Part shown: positions 1-10,513 of the stretch, piece by piece
How positions within the stretch are numbered: the first letter of the stretch is position 1
Layout: every line of letters starts with the position of its first letter
NCBI GenBank assembly: GCA_947452995.1
Contig: CANGEV010000008.1
Location: 1 to 64,000, forward strand
From: Chitinophagales bacterium
GTDB lineage: Bacteria; Bacteroidota; Bacteroidia; Chitinophagales; CAIODY01
Reading direction: 5' to 3'
DNA: 64,000 bases
Translations under genes and position numbers: made by a program
The notes under the pieces: model-generated
Told to the model about the DNA's origin: nothing
The model's input: only the letters and a program-made list of their open reading frames with translations
Database searches by the model: none

Positions 1-51
1 GAACTAAGAAATTTTGTTTGTGTGTTCTTTCACCTGTAGGAGGGTAAAAGA

Positions 52-89
52 GAAAAAAGGTCTTCTGGAAAACAGAAGACCTTTTTTAG
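52..89. terminator. Rho-independent terminator-like hairpin
   Basis: aaaaaaggtcttctg-gaaaa-cagaagacctttttt: perfect stem plus T-run. Confidence 0.75.
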
Positions 90-140
90 TTAAAAGTTAA
101 AAGTTAAAAGTTTTCACCCTTCACTATTCACTATTCACTC

Positions 141-207
141 CCGATAGCTTCGCATCGGGATCACCCCTCACTCTTCACTCCCGATAGCTTCGCATCGGGA
201 TCACCCT
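141..207. repeat. Two copies of a REP-like hairpin unit (CCCGATAGCTTCGCATCGGGATCACCC)
   Basis: cactcccgatagcttcgcatcgggatcaccc occurs twice in tandem; each copy contains a CCCGAT…ATCGGG stem. Confidence 0.6.
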
Positions 208-911
208 TCACTATTCATTGAATTAAGCGCCAATTCAATCATCGGCTTCAAACTACGTTCTCTGTCGTCGGCGGAGATTGCTTCATGTGTAGGAATCACA
301 TCGCTGATGGTTAAGATACATGCAGCATTTTTACCGAGATATTTGGCGTTAGCAAATAAAGCGAAGGTCTCCATTTCAACAGAGACACACTTGTTTTTTT
401 CTGCAATAGCTGGAATATGCATGTCTTTACGGTAGAAAATATCAGAACAATGAACAGGGCTATTACGGAGCTGTAAGCCCATTGCAGCAGCTGTTTCATT
501 GATTTTATTTTCAAGCTTTTCACTAGGCAACATACATTCTCCTTCCATTTCAAAAGCGAACTTCGCAAATGTACTTTCGCTATAACTCGCGCTCACGTTA
601 ATAATATCGTAGAGCCCAACTTCGGCATAGTACGATCCACTCGTACCAATACGAATAATATTTTCTACGCCGTATTCATTGTATAGCTCAAACGAATAGA
701 TACCAATACTCGCACAGCCCATTCCAGAAGCGCCTACTGTAACCGGTTTACCATTATAGGTGCCCGTATAAAACAATACATTTCTAGTATTGCTTACTAG
801 CTTCGCATCCTGTAAAAAAAATTCTGCAATGTATTTCGCACGCAATGGGTCGCCTGGCATGATTACCGTGGAAGCAATTTCTCCAACAGCAGCTTTGATA
901 TGAACACTCAT
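201..911 (-). CDS. deoD: Purine-nucleoside phosphorylase (DeoD type)
   Basis: SVHIKAAVGEIASTVIMPGDPLRAKYIAE, GASGMGCASIGIYSFEL, VSVEMETFALF motifs. Confidence 0.95.
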   Translation of the reverse strand: MSVHIKAAVGEIASTVIMPGDPLRAKYIAEFFLQDAKLVSNTRNVLFYTGTYNGKPVTVGASGMGCASIGIYSFELYNEYGVENIIRIGTSGSYYAEVGLYDIINVSASYSESTFAKFAFEMEGECMLPSEKLENKINETAAAMGLQLRNSPVHCSDIFYRKDMHIPAIAEKNKCVSVEMETFALFANAKYLGKNAACILTISDVIPTHEAISADDRERSLKPMIELALNSMNSEG

Positions 912-917
912 AAACGA

Positions 918-1493
918 TTAAGCTTGTTTCTTTACATACTTGGTTAAAATGACAATCGTATCCCCCTCGATTTTCCCTTCGATTTGTTCTGCATTGTCAG
1001 GTACCAATTTTATCTTTCTAACACTTGTACCTTTCGGAGCAATGAAATTCGCTCCCTTCACATTTAAGTTTTGTGTCAAAATAATATTATCTCCATTTTC
1101 CAACACAACACCGAAAGCATCTTTGTGAACCACTTTGTCTGCTTCCATTTGCGCCTCCGCATTAGCCCAATTGATAATCGCTTCGTCTAAGAACACGGAC
1201 TCTAAAGCCTCTTGCGCCCAATTTTCACTTTGTAATGCATTTAATATTTGGTAGGACAAGGCTTGTACCGGAGCATGTTCGCTCCATATACTTCCTGTTA
1301 AACAACGCCAATGATTGGTGTCTGAATAATTTTTACTTTGGATGGAACCTAAACAAGTAGGACAAACAACAACAACATTGTTGTCATCGTCTCCAGCTTT
1401 CGGGGGTACTGCGTAAATGTTTAAATCTTCTGTTGCACTGCATAATTCACATGCATTTTGTGCGCGCTCAAGTAGGGATGCGGTTAGTTTCAT
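918..1493 (-). CDS. PhnA/YjdM-like zinc-ribbon protein
   Basis: N-terminal CELC…CPTC and C-terminal VHKDAFGVVLENGDNIILTQNLNVKGANFIAPKGTSVRKIKL, typical of the PhnA domain. Confidence 0.85.
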   Translation of the reverse strand: MKLTASLLERAQNACELCSATEDLNIYAVPPKAGDDDNNVVVVCPTCLGSIQSKNYSDTNHWRCLTGSIWSEHAPVQALSYQILNALQSENWAQEALESVFLDEAIINWANAEAQMEADKVVHKDAFGVVLENGDNIILTQNLNVKGANFIAPKGTSVRKIKLVPDNAEQIEGKIEGDTIVILTKYVKKQA

Positions 1494-1513
1494 TGCCGCA
1501 AAGATAAAATAAT

Positions 1514-1828
1514 TTAATGACTGTGCTTTCGGATATGTGTATGATTGTAATAACGAGAACGAGCCCTATGCTGATAGGCCTTCGGATGCAAATTATAACT
1601 CTTTCTTACATGCCCTTTATGAAAGCGTCCATTGCGATCTGTATAGGGTCCAACATAGGTTCCCATATCAGAGGTGCTTTCAGTACTTTCATCCGCAGTA
1701 TCGGATACTTGACTTAAGCTATCCGTATCTTTTGTTGCAACATCGTTTCGATGCGACATATAATCTCCAATCAATGCGAAGAAAATAATTTCTAGAACTA
1801 CTAGTAAAAGACAACCTACTGCTTTCAT
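1514..1828 (-). CDS. Hypothetical single-TM protein
   Basis: N-terminal hydrophobic segment, ORF tightly spaced with neighbours on the same strand. Confidence 0.6.
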   Translation of the reverse strand: MKAVGCLLLVVLEIIFFALIGDYMSHRNDVATKDTDSLSQVSDTADESTESTSDMGTYVGPYTDRNGRFHKGHVRKSYNLHPKAYQHRARSRYYNHTHIRKHSH

Positions 1829-1837
1829 GTAATATTA

Positions 1838-2740
1838 TTAAAGCCAACGTTTACGTCTAAACCAAAGATAAATTAACACTACAATACTTATCATCCCTGC
1901 CCATACAAGAGGATACGCCAAACGTTTATGTAGCTCTGGCATAAATTCGAAATTCATTCCATAGATACCTACAATAAACGTAAGTGGTAAAAAGAAGGCA
2001 GAGAAAATCGTTAGTACACGCATCACCTCATTTGTTTTGTGCGATGCAAGTGATAAATAGATATTCATCAAGTTTGTACTGTCCTCGTTCGCCTGATTAT
2101 AAAGCACATTCAACTTCGCATATAGATCGCGAACATCTTGGTAAATAGGTAGCTTAGGAGCACTATGTTTAAAGGATTGTATGACTTCATTTGTCATTAA
2201 TAAAAGTTTATGTGTATTGGAAGCCTTACGCTTTAAATCATATAACTCTTCGATTAAATCTTTACTCAAATGTTTTAAAAATATTCGATCCTCAATCGCT
2301 TCTATTTCGATAAATAATTTAATGATTGTTTGATTATAGGAAAGTAAAACGCCGTGCAGTATATGCAAAGCTAATTCTGCAGGACTTTCACAACGTTGTT
2401 GAACCGCCCATATTTTACGACATTCTTCAATTACCGCTTGCGGTTGACGATGTATCGTGAGTAAAAATTTATCGTTATAATAGAAAATGATTTTCTTACT
2501 CATCTGCTGAATCGTTCGTGTTCCTAATTCAGCTTCTGGCAATAATATTCTCGAAATAATAAAATGCGCATCATCTACCATTTCATGTTTAGGCAAATGC
2601 TCTGGATCCAAGCAATCAGCGAGGTGATGTGGATTTAAACCCAATTCTTGCCCAACGCGCATAAATTCTGCTGCGTCTGTTGTGCTTATATCAATCCATT
2701 CTGTTCCATTAGCATGGATCGGTGTGCGAATTACAGCCAT
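1838..2740 (-). CDS. corA: CorA family Mg2+/Co2+ transporter
   Basis: C-terminal two-TM segment with FIVGIYGMNFEFMPE (GMN motif). Confidence 0.93.
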   Translation of the reverse strand: MAVIRTPIHANGTEWIDISTTDAAEFMRVGQELGLNPHHLADCLDPEHLPKHEMVDDAHFIISRILLPEAELGTRTIQQMSKKIIFYYNDKFLLTIHRQPQAVIEECRKIWAVQQRCESPAELALHILHGVLLSYNQTIIKLFIEIEAIEDRIFLKHLSKDLIEELYDLKRKASNTHKLLLMTNEVIQSFKHSAPKLPIYQDVRDLYAKLNVLYNQANEDSTNLMNIYLSLASHKTNEVMRVLTIFSAFFLPLTFIVGIYGMNFEFMPELHKRLAYPLVWAGMISIVVLIYLWFRRKRWL

Positions 2741-2776
2741 ACATATTTGTTATACATAAATTTACTACTTTTAAGT

Positions 2777-4522
2777 ATGTCTCGTTTATTTATAAGTATC
2801 GTTTTTCTTTTTTCGGCTAATGTCTTATTTGGACAAGCCATTCAACCCTTTTTAAGTACAAATGGTACTCAATCTGCTACCGTAAAGGAAGTGCAAGACT
2901 TTTACAATTATTGGCTGAGTAACAATACTTCGCTTCACGTAAGCCTTTCGAAAAATATCAATTTTCAAGATAAGCTACAATGCTATGAACTCGGAGCGAA
3001 TGCAAAGCAAGCAGATTCAAACTTTGTTACACTTTTTATCAATAACGCCATCCATGCTGGCGAACCCGACGGAGTCGATGCTACCATGCTTTTAGTGAAT
3101 GATTATATGAGCGGCAAACTACCTCTACCAAAACATGTTCGAATAATAATCCTTCCATTTTATAATATTAATGGGATGCTCGCTAGAAATAGCACAACAC
3201 GCGCTAATCAAAACGGACCGCTTGAATACGGCTTTCGTGCTAATGGACAATACCTCGATTTGAATCGAGATATGATGAAGGTCGATGCAATCGAATCTAA
3301 CTTTATGCAAGAGATTTTATTGACTGAAAAAGTAGATGTGCTTGTTGACAATCACGTTAGCGACGGAGCGGATTATCAGCATGTGATTACTTTACTCACC
3401 TCGCAAAAAGATAAATACGATCCGGCAGCACGAGATTTTTTACATCGAAATTTTGAGCCAGCCTTATATGCACAAATGAGATGGCGCAAGTATGATTTAT
3501 GTCCTTATGTTAATCATTTTAGTGAAACCCCAGAGAACGGTTGGCAAGCCTTTTCTGAAAGTCCTCGTTTTTTAAGCGGCTTCGCTTCTATGTTTAATAT
3601 CTATGCGTTCGTGGTCGAAACACATATGCTTAAACCATACCAACAACGTGTTCAGGCAACCTATACCTTCTTACAAGAAATGATCAATTATTGCGAACAG
3701 AATTATAAATATATTAATGATACTCGCGAAAGAGCCTTAGCGCAACAGTTAAGTACCACATATGTGAAAATGAACTATCAATGTGATACTAGTTCGCATG
3801 AAATGGTCACCTTTAAAGGTTATACAGCGGGCCACAAAACAAGTGTTATATCTGGTCTGCCGAGATTGTATTATGATCGCTCTGCACCTTTTATGAAGGA
3901 CGTTCCTTTCTACAATAATTTTGTTGCACGCGATTCTGTAAAAGCGCCAGACGCCTATATCATTCCTAAAGAATGGTTGATGAAATTCTCGAATCAATAT
4001 ATTATTGGTGAATGGATAAAGTCGAATTCGTTTGTACAAAATGACACAAGTATTATTGCTTCTTATTATGTTATTGATAATTATAGCACCACTAAATCGC
4101 CTTATGAAGGGCATTATATGCACTATAACACGAGTGTAGTTTTGAAAACCGAAAAGGTACATTTGCATAAGGGTGATTTAATACTGCGCGTTAACCCTTC
4201 CGAAAATGTTTGCGATGCTGCAGTAATGAAAAAATGTTTAGTACAACTTTTGGAGCCCGTGGCGGAGGACTCTTACTTTAACTGGAATTTTTTCGATCCC
4301 ATATTACAACAAAAGGAGGGCTATAGTGATTATGTGTTTGAAGACCTTGCCGCGGAGGAATTGAAGCAAAATCCTTCCCTTGCCAAGGCATTGGAAGAGG
4401 CAAAGTTAAAGGACGCTAATTTGGCTCAAAATGGGGGAGCACAACTGAATTGGGTCTATCAACACAGTATCTATCGCGAGCCGGGATATAAGCGTTATCC
4501 CATCCTACGATGGACCTATTGA
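2777..4522 (+). CDS. M14 family metallopeptidase (zinc carboxypeptidase), secreted
   Basis: HAGEPDG zinc-binding motif, downstream DNHVSDG; signal peptide begins at MSRLFISIVFLFSANVLFG, so start trimmed from 2648. Confidence 0.8.
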   Translation: MSRLFISIVFLFSANVLFGQAIQPFLSTNGTQSATVKEVQDFYNYWLSNNTSLHVSLSKNINFQDKLQCYELGANAKQADSNFVTLFINNAIHAGEPDGVDATMLLVNDYMSGKLPLPKHVRIIILPFYNINGMLARNSTTRANQNGPLEYGFRANGQYLDLNRDMMKVDAIESNFMQEILLTEKVDVLVDNHVSDGADYQHVITLLTSQKDKYDPAARDFLHRNFEPALYAQMRWRKYDLCPYVNHFSETPENGWQAFSESPRFLSGFASMFNIYAFVVETHMLKPYQQRVQATYTFLQEMINYCEQNYKYINDTRERALAQQLSTTYVKMNYQCDTSSHEMVTFKGYTAGHKTSVISGLPRLYYDRSAPFMKDVPFYNNFVARDSVKAPDAYIIPKEWLMKFSNQYIIGEWIKSNSFVQNDTSIIASYYVIDNYSTTKSPYEGHYMHYNTSVVLKTEKVHLHKGDLILRVNPSENVCDAAVMKKCLVQLLEPVAEDSYFNWNFFDPILQQKEGYSDYVFEDLAAEELKQNPSLAKALEEAKLKDANLAQNGGAQLNWVYQHSIYREPGYKRYPILRWTY

Positions 4523-4618
4523 TTTCACCCAATCTACGCACGAAATAATTTGCGAATTACGAATCCCAATTTCCTGATTAACTATTCACTTTTCAATTCC
4601 TTTCTGTATCTTTAGCCT

Positions 4619-5575
4619 ATGAATTTCCTTGAATTTGAAAAGCCAGTAGAAGAACTCTACAAGCAAATTGAAAAGACAAAAGAAATCGCGGAGAAAACGA
4701 ACGTCGATATGTCTTCCACTATTACTGAGTTGGAGAATAAAATCGTCGAACTCCGTAAGAAAATTACGTCTGAACTGACACCTTGGGAACGCGTGCAATT
4801 AAGCCGTCACCCCGATCGTCCTTATACGCTTTACTATATTGAACAAATCTGTGATACATTCATAGAATTACATGGCGATCGTCAAGTAAAGGATGATAAG
4901 GCAATGGTAGGTGGACTTGGGACGATTAATGGTCAGACATTTATGATCATCGGTCAGCAGAAAGGTACCAATACCAAACAACGTCAATACCGTAATTTCG
5001 GTATGGCTAATCCTGAAGGTTACCGTAAGGCTTTGCGTTTGATGAAAACAGCCGAGCGTTTTAATATCCCTGTTCTTACCTTGATCGACACTCCCGGTGC
5101 TTATCCTGGGTTGGAAGCGGAAGAACGCGGACAAGGTGAAGCAATCGCCCGTAACCTTTTTGAAATGGCTCGTTTAAGTGTTCCAATCATCGCAGTTATA
5201 ATAGGAGAAGGTGCCTCTGGAGGCGCCATTGGGATTGGGGTCGGTGATAAAGTATTGATGCTTGAAAACTCTTGGTATTCTGTAATCAGTCCTGAATCTG
5301 CGTCTTCAATTTTATGGCGTTCTTGGGATTATAAAGAAAAAGCGGCGGAACAATTGCGTCTAACAGCTGCTGATATGTCGCGCTTTAAGTTAATCGATGG
5401 TATTATCGAAGAACCATTAGGAGGTGCACATGTGAATCCAGAACAAATGGCTAATACCTTGAAAGCACGTGTCCTTGCTGAATATGAAGGCTTACGTACC
5501 CTTGAACCGAAAGAGTTACGTCGTCAGCGTGTTGCCAAATTTAGTGCAATGGGTGTGGTAAAAGAACTTGCTTAA
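4619..5575 (+). CDS. accA: Acetyl-CoA carboxylase carboxyltransferase subunit alpha
   Basis: [18 protein letters not shown]…[22 protein letters not shown]…[15 protein letters not shown]. Confidence 0.97.
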   Translation: MNFLEFEKPVEELYKQIEKTKEIAEKTNVDMSSTITELENKIVELRKKITSELTPWERVQLSRHPDRPYTLYYIEQICDTFIELHGDRQVKDDKAMVGGLGTINGQTFMIIGQQKGTNTKQRQYRNFGMANPEGYRKALRLMKTAERFNIPVLTLIDTPGAYPGLEAEERGQGEAIARNLFEMARLSVPIIAVIIGEGASGGAIGIGVGDKVLMLENSWYSVISPESASSILWRSWDYKEKAAEQLRLTAADMSRFKLIDGIIEEPLGGAHVNPEQMANTLKARVLAEYEGLRTLEPKELRRQRVAKFSAMGVVKELA

Positions 5576-5584
5576 TTCGTAAAT

Positions 5585-6124
5585 ATGTTTGATTGGCTCA
5601 AAGCGATTTATTTTAAGAAAGCAATGTCAGAAGCGCTTGCGCAAAATCCTGCCGTTGAGCGAATGAAACTACCGCTTGCGCAAATTAAAACTGTTGGCAT
5701 TTTATTCAACGGACCAGAAGAGCGTTACTATCCGCAAATTGAAGCATTTGCCAAAGCCCTCGGCTCCGATAGACAAGTAGATTTCCTTGCCTATATCCCC
5801 GTTTCTCAAAAGAAACTTGGCGTACGAAATATGCCGTATACCTTTTTCTTGAACAATCTGGTAAATTGGTTCGGAATCCCTTCTGGATTGAAGATCGATC
5901 AATTCATGAATAAACGTTTCGATTTATTGCTTTATCTCTGCGACGAGCCGATGCCAACATTAGAATATATGATGGCACTCTCTAAGTCCAAATGCCGTAT
6001 GGGACGCTATACCGAAGGGAAAGAATACTGTTACGACCTGATGGTGAATGTGCCTGAAACAGCTACCGTACCAGAGTTAATCTATGCGGTTCAATACGCT
6101 TTACAGCAAGTCAATCACAACTGA
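5585..6124 (+). CDS. DUF6913-like hypothetical protein
   Basis: Complete ORF 9 bp downstream of accA; resembles a Bacteroidota-restricted uncharacterised family (from memory, not searched). Confidence 0.6.
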   Translation: MFDWLKAIYFKKAMSEALAQNPAVERMKLPLAQIKTVGILFNGPEERYYPQIEAFAKALGSDRQVDFLAYIPVSQKKLGVRNMPYTFFLNNLVNWFGIPSGLKIDQFMNKRFDLLLYLCDEPMPTLEYMMALSKSKCRMGRYTEGKEYCYDLMVNVPETATVPELIYAVQYALQQVNHN

Positions 6125-6165
6125 TTTTAATAACACATCCGCTTTACGTACCTTTGCAGCCCATC

Positions 6166-6738
6166 ATGAACAAAGGTAAACTTATCATTTTAGCGGCCCC
6201 TAGCGGAGGCGGAAAAAGCACGGTTGTAAAACATCTTCTTAGCAATTTTCCAGAATTGTCTTTCTCCATAAGTGCGGCAACACGCCAGCCTCGTGGAACG
6301 GAGCAACACGGCATTGATTACTATTTTATCTCCGTAGATGAATTTCGTGATAGAGTAGAGAAGAATGATTTTGTCGAATGGGAAATGGTATACGAAGGAA
6401 AGTATTATGGTACCCTGAAGCAAGAAGTAGAGCGAATTTGGGCCAATCAACAGCATGTCGTTTTCGACGTAGATGTACAAGGTGCCCTCAATATAAAAAG
6501 TCAATATCACGAAAAAGCGCTCGCTATATTTATTGCTCCGCCAAGTGTAGAAGTTCTAGAACAACGTCTCCGTAAGCGTAATACCGATAGCGAGGAAATG
6601 ATTCAAGAACGCGTGAAGAAGGCAGCATTAGAAATTACCTTCGCGCAACAATTTGATGTCGTTATCGTTAACGATCAGCTCGATATTACTCTTTCTACCA
6701 TTAGTACGACTATTCGCAACTTTATCAGCGCGGAATAG
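6166..6738 (+). CDS. gmk: Guanylate kinase
   Basis: GKLIILAAPSGGGKSTVVKHLL P-loop; SAATRQPRGTEQHGIDYYFIS; start set at MNKGKL. Confidence 0.95.
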   Translation: MNKGKLIILAAPSGGGKSTVVKHLLSNFPELSFSISAATRQPRGTEQHGIDYYFISVDEFRDRVEKNDFVEWEMVYEGKYYGTLKQEVERIWANQQHVVFDVDVQGALNIKSQYHEKALAIFIAPPSVEVLEQRLRKRNTDSEEMIQERVKKAALEITFAQQFDVVIVNDQLDITLSTISTTIRNFISAE

Positions 6739-6775
6739 TAGAATATCATTCACTTCGACTATCTTTGAAAGACTT

Positions 6776-7819
6776 ATGCCTACAAGAAAACCATCTAATT
6801 TCAACGACTCTAAAAAGAGTAGCGTTCGTTCTCGAAAGAGCGATGAAAAGCCCACTTCGAAATCACGACCGAACACGAAGGATGCGAAAGCTCCGTTGAG
6901 AAAAAGTGGACCTCAAAAGGAAGCACCTAGCTTTGCAAAAAAGAAGGACGCTCCTGCTAAGTCGACTACTAAACCTGGTGTAAAAGCAGATCCTAAATCT
7001 GGTGCACTTCCATTTAAACGTGCTCCCTTAAAAAAGGCTAAGCCGCCACGTCCCGTTGGTCAAGCGCCTGCCCCTATTGATCGACCAGAAGCTGAAAAAG
7101 ATACGGTTCGTCTCAATAAGTTCTTGGCGCACGCAGGTGTCGCTGCTCGACGTAAAGCAGATCTTATCATCGAACAAGGGATGGTTTCTGTTAATGGATT
7201 GGTTGTGCGTGAAATGGGATATCGTGTTAAGCCAGAGGATATTATTCGCTATAAGGATAAGGTTATTAAACAAAAAACGAATTTCGTTTATATATTATTG
7301 AACAAACCAAGTGGCTATATCACCACTACTACCGACGACCGTGAACGTCGTACTGTAATGGAATTTGTAGCGGATGCTACTAAAGAAAGAGTATACCCTG
7401 TTGGTCGCCTCGATCGTCAAACAACAGGTCTTCTTCTTCTAACCAATGATGGTGACTTAGCACAACAACTTTCACATCCTAGTCATAAAGTAGAAAAAGT
7501 ATATCAGGTATTGTTAGATCGTCCACTTACACCGAAAGATGAAGAAGCGATTCGTAACGGCTTGAAATTGGAAGATGGTATTGCTACTGTTGACGACCTT
7601 GCATTTATAAAGGCTTCCAATCGCGCAGAACTTGGTATTGTAATTCATATCGGTCGTAATCGTATCGTTCGTCGTATTTTCGAACATCTGGGTTATACCG
7701 TTGAAAAGTTGGATCGTACCGTGTATGCGGGTCTTACAAAACGTTTATTACCTCGCGGTAAATATCGCTTGTTGAATGAAAATGAAATTTCTTTCTTGAA
7801 ACGTCGTAGCTATAAGTAA
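6776..7819 (+). CDS. Pseudouridine synthase of the RsuA/RluB/RluF family with basic low-complexity N-terminus
   Basis: S4 domain (RLNKFLAHAGVAARRKADLIIEQGMVSVNG) and YPVGRLDRQTTGLLLLTNDG catalytic motif; start trimmed to MPTRKPSNF. Confidence 0.93.
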   Translation: MPTRKPSNFNDSKKSSVRSRKSDEKPTSKSRPNTKDAKAPLRKSGPQKEAPSFAKKKDAPAKSTTKPGVKADPKSGALPFKRAPLKKAKPPRPVGQAPAPIDRPEAEKDTVRLNKFLAHAGVAARRKADLIIEQGMVSVNGLVVREMGYRVKPEDIIRYKDKVIKQKTNFVYILLNKPSGYITTTTDDRERRTVMEFVADATKERVYPVGRLDRQTTGLLLLTNDGDLAQQLSHPSHKVEKVYQVLLDRPLTPKDEEAIRNGLKLEDGIATVDDLAFIKASNRAELGIVIHIGRNRIVRRIFEHLGYTVEKLDRTVYAGLTKRLLPRGKYRLLNENEISFLKRRSYK

Positions 7820-7851
7820 TCACTCGCTACCTTTGTAGTATAAATAATGGT

Positions 7852-9963
7852 GTGTTGAAAACGGCATTTAAAATAGCGTTGGTTGGTAATCCGAATTGCG
7901 GGAAGACATCGCTATTCAACTTGCTTACCGGATTGCGTCAGAAAGTGGCCAATTATCCGGGTGTTACCGTCGATAAAAAGACGGGAGAATTCGACCTTGC
8001 ACCAAATCAACATGTGGAGATCGTTGATCTTCCCGGTACCTATAGCTTATATCCTCGGTCCCTCGATGAATTTGTCGCCTTCGATGTTTTGTTGAATCGA
8101 GATAATGAATCGCATCCTGATCTAGTGGTAGTCGTAGCCGACGCTTCTAACCTCAAGCGTAATTTGTTGTTCGCCTCGCAAATTATTGATTTGCGTATCC
8201 CAACGGTAATTGCCTTGAATATGTTAGATGTGGCCGAGCAACAAAATATCCATATCAACCTGCAAGCCTTAAGTACAGCCTTGGATGTACCAGTTGTGGC
8301 GATTAATGCAAGGAAAGGAGCCGGAATTGAAGAGTTGAAGAAAGTAATGTCTAAAACGAAAGAAGCTGCCAAAGCTGATTTCATCGATCTTTCAACACTT
8401 CATCCTGCACTCGTCAAAGAAATTCAAGGGATAACACAATGTTCAAGTGATTATGCTGCTTTACTAACGGCGCATCACTATATGAATATCTTTTGTCTAG
8501 ATGCTAAAACGAAAGAACGTGTTCGAGCAAAGATTCAAGAGCATGCCTTCAAACACAGTGTGATACAAGGCGATGAGACACTCCTTCGTTACGAACGTAT
8601 CAACCAATTGCTTTCTCTAGTAAGTGATTCTAAACCTTCACAAGAACCACACGACCTTGGTAAAATTGATAAAGTTTTAACGCATCCTATCTGGGGCTAC
8701 ATTTCTTTTGTGGCTATCATGTTTGTGATGTTCCAAATCATCTTCTCGGTTGCCTCCTATCCAATGGATGCTATCGATAGCGTTTCGGTTCAATTACGTT
8801 TGTGGCTGAGTCAGCAATTGCCAAATAATATCTGGACCGACCTACTGAATAACGGGCTTATAGCAGGATTAAGTGGTGTGCTCATCTTTATTCCGCAAAT
8901 TATGTTACTCTTCGGCATGATAACCATCCTGGAAGATACCGGCTATATGGCGCGTGTCTCTTTTATGATGGATAAGCTCATGCGTAAAGTAGGTATGAAT
9001 GGCAGAAGCGTTGTGCCTTTAATGTCGGGAATGGCTTGTGCAGTACCCGCTATTATGAGCGCTCGTACCATTGAGAATCGTAAAGATCGATTGATTACCT
9101 TATTCGTAACGCCGCTGATGAGCTGCTCTGCTCGATTGCCTGTATATACTTTGTTAGTGGGCATGTTAGTGCCGAATGATTATCTTTTTGGCGTAATTAG
9201 TCTGCCTGGATTGGTCATGCTCGGGTTATATTTTTTGGGATTCATCGCTGCTATCGTCGTGGCTTTTATTATGAATCTTATGGTGAAACAAAAACAGAAA
9301 AGCTACTTCATTATGGAGCTACCTGTTTATCGTATGCCTCGGGTTGGAAATATCTTTATCACCATGTATGAGAAGGCGAAGATATTCACTTTTGAAGCAG
9401 GTAAAGTAATTTTGAGTATCAGTATTATCTTGTGGGTATTGGCTTCATTCGGACCAACAGCTTCGCGAGAGAAGGCGGAAAAGACCTATCAATCTGCACT
9501 TGCTGTCGCAAAGACAGATTCCATGCGAACGCTGGCTGAAAATGAGTATCAAGCCAACAAATTAGAATCCTCTTATGCCGGTACTTTAGGTAAAGTCATT
9601 GAACCAGTAATCAAGCCGCTTGGTTTTGATTGGAAGCTTGGAATTGCCTTGGTTACCAGTTTTGCAGCGCGTGAAGTCTTTGTTGGTACGATGAGTACGC
9701 TTTATTCTGTGGGTTCGGATGCGGATGAACGCTCTTTAAAAGCCAAATTAAACGAGGCGCGTGACGAAGACGGAAAGCCTATTTTTACGATGGCAGCGAT
9801 CTTATCTCTTTTGATCTTTTATGCTTTCGCCTTGCAATGTATGAGCACAATTGCTGTGGTGAAACGTGAGTCGGGTAGTTGGATGCTCGCAATCGCACAG
9901 GTTTTGACAATGACAGGCTTAGCCTATCTATGTAGTGGAATCGTGTTTCAGATTCTAAAATAA
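7852..9963 (+). CDS. feoB: Ferrous iron transport protein B
   Basis: GNPNCGKTSLFN G1 motif, DLPGTYSLYP, Gate/core TM domains (GTG start). Confidence 0.97.
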   Translation: MLKTAFKIALVGNPNCGKTSLFNLLTGLRQKVANYPGVTVDKKTGEFDLAPNQHVEIVDLPGTYSLYPRSLDEFVAFDVLLNRDNESHPDLVVVVADASNLKRNLLFASQIIDLRIPTVIALNMLDVAEQQNIHINLQALSTALDVPVVAINARKGAGIEELKKVMSKTKEAAKADFIDLSTLHPALVKEIQGITQCSSDYAALLTAHHYMNIFCLDAKTKERVRAKIQEHAFKHSVIQGDETLLRYERINQLLSLVSDSKPSQEPHDLGKIDKVLTHPIWGYISFVAIMFVMFQIIFSVASYPMDAIDSVSVQLRLWLSQQLPNNIWTDLLNNGLIAGLSGVLIFIPQIMLLFGMITILEDTGYMARVSFMMDKLMRKVGMNGRSVVPLMSGMACAVPAIMSARTIENRKDRLITLFVTPLMSCSARLPVYTLLVGMLVPNDYLFGVISLPGLVMLGLYFLGFIAAIVVAFIMNLMVKQKQKSYFIMELPVYRMPRVGNIFITMYEKAKIFTFEAGKVILSISIILWVLASFGPTASREKAEKTYQSALAVAKTDSMRTLAENEYQANKLESSYAGTLGKVIEPVIKPLGFDWKLGIALVTSFAAREVFVGTMSTLYSVGSDADERSLKAKLNEARDEDGKPIFTMAAILSLLIFYAFALQCMSTIAVVKRESGSWMLAIAQVLTMTGLAYLCSGIVFQILK

Positions 9964-9965
9964 TC

Positions 9966-10223
9966 TTAATTCAGGTGGATATATTCGAGTGGTGGGTTTT
10001 CAATCACCATCACACTAGCCGCTTCTTCTAATCGAAGCGATAATTCATAGCCAGCCACGCTAATCGCGATAGGATCGCCTAGTGGAGCTATATTGATGAC
10101 TTTTACCACTTCTCCAGGTAAACAGCCCATCTCCATCAATTTTGTCGATACGCCTTCGTCTGTGAAACGACTCACAACGCCTAACTGACCAACTTTCAAC
10201 TTACTTAAAGGCAACATACTCAC
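9966..10223 (-). CDS. feoA: FeoA family protein
   Basis: MSMLPLSKLKVGQLGVVSRFTDEGVSTKLMEMGCLPGEVVKVINIAPLGDPIAISVAGYELSLR. Confidence 0.92.
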   Translation of the reverse strand: MSMLPLSKLKVGQLGVVSRFTDEGVSTKLMEMGCLPGEVVKVINIAPLGDPIAISVAGYELSLRLEEAASVMVIENPPLEYIHLN

Positions 10224-10226
10224 TAA

Positions 10227-10367
10227 TTATTTGCGGATACTACGGTTGTCGACGTTAAACTTAGCACGTGTATCTTGAGAATTATGTCCCCAATAATAAC
10301 TATGACAAGAACTGCCAAGAATAACAAGCGCAAATAAAACTGCCGCTAATTTAATCGCGTTCTTCAT
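10227..10367 (-). CDS. Small putative lipoprotein (46 aa), not in the ORF track
   Basis: MKNAIKLAAVLFALVILGSSCHSYYWGHNSQDTRAKFNVDNRSIRK; lipobox-like LGSSC. Confidence 0.55.
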   Translation of the reverse strand: MKNAIKLAAVLFALVILGSSCHSYYWGHNSQDTRAKFNVDNRSIRK

Positions 10368-10369
10368 GA

Positions 10370-10513
10370 TCAAACGATGTTTTGATTGTGTATGGTAATA
10401 GATGAAAAGGTCGGGCAGGTATTACACTTTTTCGACTTGTGCGGGGCACCTTTGGGCTGGCAAGCTACTAGGGTGAGGCTCGCGCAAAATAATAGAATGG
10501 CTATGTAACGCAT
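10370..10513 (-). CDS. Small putative lipoprotein with CNTC motif (47 aa), not in the ORF track
   Basis: MRYIAILLFCASLTLVACQPKGAPHKSKKCNTCPTFSSITIHNQNIV; lipobox-like LVAC. Confidence 0.5.
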   Translation of the reverse strand: MRYIAILLFCASLTLVACQPKGAPHKSKKCNTCPTFSSITIHNQNIV

